A stretch of DNA of 64,000 nt from Anodontia alba. Lineage: Eukaryota > Mollusca > Bivalvia > Lucinida > Lucinidae. This document shows positions 59,801 to 64,000 of the stretch, one piece after another. The stretch covers positions 39,411,070 to 39,475,069 of the forward strand of contig OZ024826.1 of NCBI GenBank assembly GCA_964016985.1, read 5' to 3'. How positions within the stretch are numbered: position 1 is the stretch's first letter; the number at the start of each line of letters is the position of its first letter. The notes beneath the pieces were generated by a model, which had not been told where the DNA came from, did no database searches, and saw only the letters and a program-made list of their open reading frames with translations. The position numbers and the translations under genes were made by a program.

Positions 59801-62219
59801 GCAGAAGAGATCTAAGTCCAACATTGGATTTTGAAACTAAATCGAAATGACCTATAAAATTTACGAAAGCCTTTGTGGAGTTTATGGTACCGATACTCTA
59901 ATTTAGAAGTTTAGCAGTTAATAATTTATTTGTCGGTTTCCTCTTCCTCTTGGGGTCTGGGAAGGGCTGCGGTTTGTGATTGTGGCACTCCCTGGACTTT
60001 TCTCTTACTTTTTTTTCACTCTCAGAAGAATTTGCTGTATTTAGTTGAAGCTCTGAAGGATAAATTTAACTGATCAAACCGTCTAACTATTCATTGTCAA
60101 TATTGAATAAATCGTCCAAATATCTGGAAGTCGAGCTGAAAACTTTCGATAATTTCAGATTGTTTTTCTTCAGAAAGACACATCATGAAGTCTCTTTCAT
60201 AACAGAACAAGAACAAATCAGCCACAAGCGGTGCGCAATTCGTATACCCATCGGAATACCCACAATGTGTCTAATTGCTTAGTACCAAAACTTATATAAA
60301 TATTGTCAAATAGAAATGTGATGACATTACACACTTTCTGACATGACCATAAATTTTAATGTAAGTTTTTTTCTTTTATAAGATTATGAGGTAGTGTAGT
60401 GTTAAGCGTGGAAAAATAATACGTAGACATACTTAACGCACGAAACATTCTGGGTTTTAGTTTATTCAAAACTTCATTCGAATTTTTAATGGACTAAAAC
60501 AGATTCTTACCTGATCTTTCATAGACCTTGTCGCAATATTTAATCACATGCTTTCTGGTAGAAGTAAGACAAGAAGTCAACAATTTAGAAAGTTTAGTAG
60601 TGGTAAAACAGCTTAAATTGCAATAAACCGCGCTTTGTATGGTCTTTTGTGAAGTTTAATCAACCAATATAACGTAGGAAGCTTATCTTGGCCTTGTTTA
60701 ACACTTACAGCAAACTCGGTGGCAAGACGATTTCGAATAATTGAATGAACAGTACCGTGACATAAATCCAGTTCCTGGGCTAGTTCCTCACATGTATATT
60801 GTCGATCGCTTTCCAGAAATTCTCTAAATTTTCCTATAAAATATGCATCAACTACTGAAATTTTACGACCTCTCCCTCCACTGTCTTTTACAATCTCCGG
60901 ACCGCTGTTAATTTGGTAAAGCCTATCTTGCAAATTGTGAATAAGAAAGGGCACTATTGCCACAAACCTCCTGCAAGGCGAGGTGATTTTTCCGCACATT
61001 CTTCTAACGATAAGATTCAAACTCAATATAGATGCGTTGTTCGGCCGACGAAAACGAGACCAGTGTCACGCGATGTCGTGCATTAATGACGTCAGTTATA
61101 ATGACGTCATAAGACTGACGTCACCTTGAAGCAAGCATGTTGGATTATCAACTTGCCAAATTCTATGATCATGCAATTAGTGGTTATGGAATGAAATGAT
61201 AGTTCGCATTATTCTTCGGATGACCCTCGTATGTCTCAATATTTACTGACATGAAACAGAAAGACGTTTTTTGCTTGGCGTTTACTTTAAATGAAAATAT
61301 TTTGTTCTGATTGACCATATCTTATGAGAAACCATAGGTCTTTTTCTGTTTCTGTGATTTGTTCTCAATGTATACCCTAAGATTTAATTTACGGCCAAAA
61401 TTGGTCTGACCTATGCAATTTCTACACTATAGTGATTTCTGGATTTTTTGTCTAAGAAAACATTTTTTTCGTGTCTTTGCTGAATTTGAATTATGGATGT
61501 TTCACAACAATATTGTGAAAATTTCAGAAAAATTGAACAAGCAGAACTTATTGAAAATCTGCCTCCAAGTTAACTACCCTACAGATTTCTGCATATTTTT
61601 TTATTCATTTTTACTATGGGGGAAAAGTGAAAATATTCGATTTTTCAAAAACCAAGGACTAGCATAAAACGTTTTGTGCATAGGTAGTTACGACAAATGG
61701 TATTGCATTAAATCAAAACAAAAGTTTGCAAATTTACTTCTTCTGTGCAAAGCGCCAAGCAAGAAACGACTTTCTGAAACATGTCGAAAACACAGTAGGG
61801 TTTTTATGGTAGTATGCATATGAATCGGAGGCTCTGAAATGCTAGCTGGGACAAATGTGTGAACTTCGGATGTATAAGTGGTCTAGGTATCCTAAATGAC
61901 ATATACATTATGTTATGCATTTTTAAATTTCTTGATCGTTTTATTATAGGCATATTTGAACACCAGATGGACCTCATCTTGTGTTAAAGGTCTAAAACCA
62001 TACATCAAGAAAAGCTTATATGTTTCTTGGATGATGTGTGTCCACACTCCTCCAATGAAGATTCATACGTCATATCCTGGGGACGCTTTCGACACTAGGT
62101 TGTACAATCAGTACACCCTGAAAGGACCATATGTGGACTACATAGTTTGGCCTGCTCTTCTTCTTTATGAGCATGGACCTGTGATTTGTAAAGGAGTAGC
62201 GCAAGGAAAAGAAGCCTGA
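48127..62219 (+). CDS. Spliced gene: MIEAP (mitochondria-eating protein) C-terminal-domain-like protein, 8 coding exons
   Basis: Seen: eight exons with AG acceptors and GT donors join at 48127-48366, 49411-49679, 50903-51101, 51923-52027, 54016-54081, 56192-56287, 57962-58129 and 61950-62219. The phases are compatible throughout: all introns are phase 0 except intron 2, which is phase 2. The product is about 470 residues, ending TGA at 62217. The N-terminus is acidic and Ser-rich. Residues ~105-180 are charged and probably coiled coil. LSDPDRPTKL and LYDDEWREAFEALL lie near residues 185-215, and YVDYIVWPALLLYEHGP followed by KGVAQG closes the protein. Known: this pattern (NRPTKL, YDxEWTDAFE, then a terminal VWPALxxxxGxxxxKGxA) matches the C-terminal domain of MIEAP/SPATA18, a p53-inducible factor of mitochondrial quality control in mammals; mollusc copies are numerous and mostly uncharacterised. 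Inference: one mollusc paralogue. The first ATG is 13 bases inside an acceptor-bounded exon, so an upstream exon (5'UTR or coding) is expected but was not found. Confidence 0.72.
48955..49325. mobile_element. Mariner-type MITE with 'gttcgaac' ends, in intron 1
   Basis: TACAGTAGACCTTCAAAAGT...GCCAATGTTATACATTTTGTACTGTA. Arms contain ttcgagccattgagggtaaa and its relative caaaaccgttcgaatcatac. A right-end relative lies at 43495-43590 and another end at 50785-50835. Confidence 0.55.
49100..49205. mobile_element. Diverged family D-like hairpin
   Basis: gtgtgtattcattagaatcg-ccccagtgagg-cgattctaatgagtacacac hairpin in intron 1. Weaker relatives at 56452-56510 and 53765-53830. Confidence 0.5.
49411..49679 (+). 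CDS. Exon 2 of MIEAP-like gene
   Basis: The acceptor is tgtttgtttcag and the donor is gtaaat. The exon enters in phase 0 and leaves after two bases of an Arg codon. It encodes a Lys-rich stretch (KIKAKHKNDYKLSKPEKAK) followed by a heptad-like segment around LLTEYVELNKLYQQQTADL and LKHALSMLDKEREDIF, probably coiled coil. A palindromic MITE begins about ten bases after the donor. Confidence 0.8.
49690..49915. mobile_element. MITE family B (piggyBac-type), copy 3, just after exon 2
   Basis: TAACCCATTTAAGCCTAG...GGCATAAATGGGTTAA, core cagacgccgcagaatgtggc. It begins about ten bases downstream of the exon 2 donor, so it lies at the very start of intron 2. Confidence 0.8.
50016..50283. mobile_element. 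MITE family D, copy 6, in intron 2
   Basis: CATTACGAAAACATGCTGAT...GGTATGTTTTCGTGAAG with palindrome agaaccgcctcgccgaggcg. Confidence 0.72.
50381..50665. mobile_element. Pogo/Tigger-type MITE, copy 5 (reverse), in intron 2
   Basis: ACAGACGACTCGACTCGAAG...GATAACGAGACTCGACTGTAA, with gaaaacattcacaatatttt. The central hairpin is lost (internal deletion). Confidence 0.65.
50903..51101 (+). CDS. Exon 3 of MIEAP-like gene, start of the conserved domain
   Basis: Acceptor ttatttgtag. The first base completes the split Arg codon of exon 2, and the frame then reads LSKLTSEQL, PDLSDPDRPTKLGE, LYDDEWREAFEALL and CSIRILLETFL. The donor is taken as gtacag at 51102 (phase 0). The RPTKL...YDDEWREAFE pattern is the main basis for assigning the MIEAP C-terminal family. 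Confidence 0.82.
51923..52027 (+). CDS. Exon 4 of MIEAP-like gene
   Basis: A strong polypyrimidine tract and acceptor (ttttttgacag) and donor gttagt bound 35 whole codons, DIFNFCKQKRSSLVD to NADSDVCAK. Joined to exon 3 it gives LLETFLDIFNFCKQK, a plausible continuous amphipathic helix. Phase 0 at both ends. Confidence 0.8.
52143..52380. mobile_element. MITE family B, rearranged copy 4 (duplicated core)
   Basis: The core palindrome occurs one and a half times (gcagcgtctgatcagagtct, then again gcagcgtctgatcagggtct), followed by the normal right half ending AAAAATCGGTTAA. In intron 4. Confidence 0.65.
52965..53030. repeat. (ATT)n microsatellite
   Basis: Imperfect tta/att trinucleotide tract in intron 4; ATGT repeats lie at 52575-52602, ATC repeats at 42909-42936 and TTTA repeats at 42645-42678. 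Confidence 0.9.
53065..53294. mobile_element. MITE family B (piggyBac-type), copy 5
   Basis: TTAACCCATTTAAGCC...GGCATAAATGGGTTAA with a core cagacgctgcagaatgcggc hairpin. In intron 4, immediately upstream of the 22-bp minisatellite. Confidence 0.8.
53318..53718. repeat. 22-bp minisatellite, ~18 copies, in intron 4
   Basis: Unit tataacaaagcattgtaaca(tg). The first three bases often alternate tat/tgt, hinting at a 44-bp dimer. Not coding. Confidence 0.85.
54016..54081 (+). CDS. Exon 5 of MIEAP-like gene (66-nt micro-exon)
   Basis: Acceptor gattttttttcag and donor gtaagg bound 22 whole codons (ARLKRSRSIAITEPLREPD...). The exon is basic and Ser-rich (KRSRSIAI). As a symmetric phase 0-0 exon it could be skipped without shifting the frame. 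A degraded piggyBac-type MITE begins just downstream of the donor. Confidence 0.68.
54110..54291. mobile_element. MITE family A (piggyBac-type), copy 8, left end eroded, next to exon 5
   Basis: cagccaatcagattacttga, caaacagtgcagatccagat, and a right end GTTCAGTAGGACCAGGATTAA. The left terminus is not intact; recognisable sequence starts within ~35 bases of the exon 5 splice donor. Confidence 0.7.
54311..55800. repeat. ~740-bp tandem duplication in intron 5
   Basis: Unit 1 (about 54311-55045) and unit 2 (about 55050-55800) both contain gaacctgagctgagaacagt-type sequence, caataccttcgttgataaac, gcagcaatggatgtatccaa, gacagcgaaccttag and atggactacacag.ctggaa. A ~60-bp insertion distinguishes unit 2. 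No exon recognised in either. Confidence 0.8.
56192..56287 (+). CDS. Exon 6 of MIEAP-like gene
   Basis: Acceptor cctcttgattcag and donor gtatgt bound 32 whole codons (KLEPLLEATEKNLYWHWMNK...). Phase 0 at both ends. The charged helical composition fits the rest of the protein. Confidence 0.72.
57962..58129 (+). CDS. Exon 7 of MIEAP-like gene
   Basis: Acceptor tcttattttag and donor gtacaa bound 56 whole codons. The start is very acidic and Gln-rich (KQEEQDEQNSAVEELDK), followed by LQRLLKQFGKELFPVIEK. Phase 0 at both ends, and it joins in frame to the last exon at 61950 across a 3.8-kb repeat-filled intron. Confidence 0.78.
58163..58365. mobile_element. MITE family E, copy in intron 7
   Basis: TTAACACTTAACATGCTGGG...catagcatggtaagtgata. 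It starts about 34 bases after the exon 7 splice donor. Confidence 0.7.
58399..58815. repeat. 208-bp tandem duplication in intron 7
   Basis: attcgggccgcttctttaaa starts at 58399 and 58607; both units end cttctgtgttcatgttgcta. Each contains a truncated family E MITE end (accactctctggctaattca). Confidence 0.85.
58877..59116 (-). pseudogene. Mariner-like transposase fragment (catalytic region side)
   Basis: Minus-strand frame with YDIRGVLTRQTVNGTYKKGY, LRPAFRRKRPELLV and ETLPHPSYSLDRKKSCDGL. These match the mariner layout (F.D.rG..., TVN..YY...L..., then W..L.HPPYSPDL.PCD...). The DNAxxH block and the PYSPD...D residues are eroded. Probably the other half of the element whose HTH is at 60.7-61.0 kb. 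Confidence 0.6.
59365..59785 (+). repeat. Dispersed unclassified repeat, copy 1 (intron 7)
   Basis: Shares with 62985-63772 the blocks aaggcagtttctttcccaag / aacggctatcca, then ccggagccgtcatagagtct, gaggcccgacccgccggc, and a tail tgttgtacccaatctttata...gaagaatgattttacgaaat. Possibly the 3' part of a retroelement; no RT motif is seen here. Confidence 0.65.
60018..60723 (-). pseudogene. Reverse-transcriptase fragment (Penelope-like or related) inserted in the mariner relic
   Basis: Minus strand, broken by frameshifts and stops. It reads VSVKQGQDKLPTLYW, KLHKRPYKARFIA, then KLSKLLTSCLTS, YCDKVYERSGKNLF, ADLFLFCYERDF, SRYLDDLFNIDNE and IYPSELQLN. YLDD is the catalytic RT motif. This set of motifs is familiar from abundant mollusc RT ORFs of Penelope-like type; the class assignment is tentative because no GIY-YIG domain is seen. 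A further frame containing PQSQTAALPRPQEEEE follows to about 59940 on the same strand. Confidence 0.65.
60724..61231 (-). pseudogene. 5' part of a mariner-like transposon: terminal repeat and transposase helix-turn-helix
   Basis: On the minus strand, TACGAGGGTCATCCGAAGAA begins at about 61231, a typical mariner terminal repeat beside a TA dinucleotide. Coding follows to 60724, including IVKDSGGRGRKISVVDAYF, FLESDRQYTCEELAQELDL and HGTVHSIIRNRL, which is the paired HTH arrangement of mariner transposases. The frame then passes directly into a reverse-transcriptase segment. The DDE part lies 1.6 kb further on at 58.9-59.1 kb, also on the minus strand. A relic in intron 7 of the MIEAP-like gene. 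Confidence 0.68.
61950..62219 (+). CDS. Exon 8 (last) of MIEAP-like gene, C-terminal signature
   Basis: Acceptor cgttttattatag; phase 0 entry; 89 codons then TGA at 62217-62219. It reads KPYIKKSLYVSWMMCV, then PPMKIHTSYPGDAFDTRLY, YVDYIVWPALLLYEHGP and KGVAQGKEA. This Cys/Trp/Pro pattern with VWPALLL and a terminal KG(V/E)A is the most diagnostic part of the MIEAP C-terminal family as I know it. No canonical AATAAA was seen in the few hundred bases downstream. Confidence 0.85.
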   Translation, partial: AYLNTRWTSSCVKGLKPYIKKSLYVSWMMCVHTPPMKIHTSYPGDAFDTRLYNQYTLKGPYVDYIVWPALLLYEHGPVICKGVAQGKEA

Positions 62220-62984
62220 CATATGACCAAGTGTAGTCAATACAACCCAACTTGTCCTTGGAAAATAGACGAACGTGCCAAAACATAATGCTTATTTACG
62301 ACAGGAGCATAACCACTGTTACGAAATTGACACTGATGGTAAAAGTGGTGAATCTTTTCAAATGAGACCGGACCAGTTAATGTGCGTGTGTGCGTGTAGT
62401 GTGTGAAATAAGACCAACTTAGTGAAATTTATATGTGCTTTCGCCACAGAGCGCAGTGTTGTGATCCAAGACTGTAAAGGAAGCTTCTTGATTTTTGGTA
62501 CCATTACGAAAACATGCCTATTCAAACATTACCAACAAAAATGAAAATTTTCAGATATGGTTTTGTTTCAAGAATAATATCAGCGTCATTATAAGCCAGC
62601 TTGTATTTTTATGCGTTCGAACTGTGTATGATCGGGCTGACAGTCTTGTCAAGTGTCTATAGCATAAGCCCCAGCGGGCACATGACCTTTGTTCAACGTC
62701 GCATCAATGTTCCATTTATATAGGATAAGTTTAGGCAAACAGTATGGATCCGTATAAAAAGTTTTGATTCAGGTATGCGCTGATTGCATAAGATTTAAAT
62801 AGTCACGTTAAATACTTGTGGAACTTCACAATTTAAATAATTCAGGGCAAGGGAAGTACATTTAACTATTTATACATGTATTGTCCTGTACAATTTCTTT
62901 CCCTTGACGGGTCAATGCACAGTCAATATGTCTCGGCTTGTCTAAAATGGCCACTTGTCTCGATGTGAAAATAGAAAGGAAGGC
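62220..62984. other. 3' flank of the MIEAP-like gene
   Basis: Presumed 3'UTR and intergenic sequence. No AATAAA seen close to the stop codon; a family D fragment lies at 62500. Confidence 0.5.
62500..62562. mobile_element. MITE family D, left-end fragment
   Basis: CCATTACGAAAACATGCCTA...aaaatgaaaattttcagata matches the first ~60 bp of family D. Confidence 0.55.
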
Positions 62985-63772
62985 TATCATCAGGAAACGA
63001 TAGACTTACCTAAAGCCGTCCGTCCAAAACACCGAAGGGAAAGAAGGGCGCACTTAAAGCAATGCCATCACAATCAAAACACTACAAGCTGAAAGCCAAA
63101 AGGACAGTTTCTTTCCCCAAAAATTGGCCAAACGGCTATCCAAGATAAAAAAATCACCAGGACATACATACTTGCAAAGACATACAATGACAGAAATAGT
63201 GAACCGCAGAAGAAGCACCGCCTTGGAACGGACATTAAAATGTTACTGGGAGGGGGTGGGGGCGGGGGGCTTAAATCGATATTACGTGGTCACAACCCTC
63301 CCCTTAGTTCTGCCGTGGTATACTCAAGACATTTGTTCAGTCCGCGTGAAGGGTTCCTAACTCATCAGTGCAACATCTCCGAGAACTTAAAAATCAAACG
63401 AATAAAAAGATGAAACAACGATGAGGACTCGACAGCAAGAATTAAGTGAAATGCTTAAGCAAAAGAAAACCCACTGTTGGACTCCGGCGGGCCCGACCAG
63501 AGCCAGAGCATCAGGCACCAACCGACTTACTTAAAAGTCTTTAGGCCGGAGCCGTCATAGAGTCTGAGGCCCGACCCGCCGGCCTGCAAACAAAGAGGGA
63601 AGCAAAGTTATTACCGTGAATGGGTTAACTACCATGCATGCAGTCTGTCGTATTACATTTATGTTGTACCCAATTTTTATATATCGAAGAATGATTTTAC
63701 GAAATCAAGTGCTAAAATCATTGCAAGCATATATTTTTCTGAATTTATATACTAAGTCACAATAAAATTCAG
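62985..63772 (+). repeat. Dispersed unclassified repeat, copy 2
   Basis: As copy 1 but with an internal ~330-bp segment containing cggacattaaaatgttactg, a G-rich tract and agacatttgttcagtccgcg. A third, partial relative at about 57000-57440 shares the G-rich tract, tatgttcggtccgcgta and gaagcaaagttgtcatcctt. Confidence 0.65.
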
Positions 63773-64000
63773 GTTTGGTCCCTTTTTTCAACGTGGATGT
63801 CTAGCAGCAGGTAACAAAATATTGTGGAATGGAGATGAAGTCGCTTCTAGGTAGCGATTTCTCCTCCTTTCCACAATATTTTCAATATATCACTTACTTC
63901 AGGAGTCATGTTGCATGTTCATTTTTGAGGTGGCGTTATTCGGTTTTTCTTCTCTCGGTTCCGCAAATCTCATGTGGCGAGGTGCGGATGAATCGAAGTA
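63772..64000. mobile_element. Pogo/Tigger-type MITE, copy 6, runs off the window
   Basis: tggtcccttttttcaacgtg, attgtggaatggagatgaag / gcgatttctcctcctttcca hairpin, then ggagtcatgttgcatgttca and gaggtgcggatgaatcgaag. The right terminus lies beyond 64000. Confidence 0.65.

Noticed and set aside
60026..60073. Alternative last exon of the MIEAP-like gene (acceptor actctcag, KNLLYLVEALKDKFN then stop)
   Set aside because: In phase and with a good acceptor, but it is antisense to the RT fragment encoding IYPSELQLN; the exon at 61950 carries the family's C-terminal signature and also fits the phase.

Overview
Single stretch of animal nuclear DNA, most like a bivalve mollusc. The grounds are intron-split coding sequence, very dense palindromic MITEs, tRNA-derived SINEs, degenerate non-LTR, Penelope-like and mariner relics, and tandem-repeat elements built like the 'pearl'/Helentron-type elements described in bivalves. 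The species cannot be fixed from the sequence. Nothing looks prokaryotic: no operons, ribosome binding sites, rRNA or CRISPR. Almost all open frames in the window are chance frames inside repeats.

One host gene is well supported: a plus-strand gene at 48.1-62.2 kb with eight coding exons in compatible phase, giving about 470 residues if it starts at 48127. The parts around residues 190-260 and 380-470 resemble the C-terminal domain of the mitochondria-eating protein family (MIEAP/SPATA18), which I know to be widespread in molluscs. Its introns are packed with MITEs, a 22-bp minisatellite, a ~740-bp tandem duplication and a broken mariner invaded by a reverse-transcriptase element.

Layout. 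0-12 kb: palindromic MITEs (piggyBac-type TTAA families, a CATTACGAAAAC family, a GCCCAGTTG family), a 68-71 bp minisatellite and relics of a hairpin-ended tandem-repeat element. 12-16.2 kb: two non-LTR ORF2 tails, an unrecognised broken coding frame split by a MITE, and a ~165-bp repeat array. 16-28 kb: MITEs and simple repeats with no recognisable gene. 28.9-40.7 kb: three tandem-array elements in a row (unit ~177 bp, ~150 bp and 166 bp). The last is organised as an eight-monomer, 1328-bp higher-order repeat. 31.2 and 42.3 kb: two full-length SINEs, each with a 13-bp target-site duplication. 43 kb: another LINE tail. 44-48 kb: MITEs and small duplications. 48-62 kb: the MIEAP-like gene. 62-64 kb: a dispersed GC-rich repeat and a pogo-type MITE running off the end.

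The strongest second-look signals are (1) several unrelated tandem-array families sharing one architecture: a small 5' hairpin, a 12-bp subterminal inverted repeat, 150-177 bp core units, a tetranucleotide tract and a 3' hairpin; (2) the regular 1328-bp higher-order repeat; (3) a MITE that has taken in ~105 bp of a neighbouring array; and (4) MITEs lying within tens of bases of splice donors of the MIEAP-like gene. Repeat-family boundaries are by eye and approximate to a few bases unless a target-site duplication is quoted.
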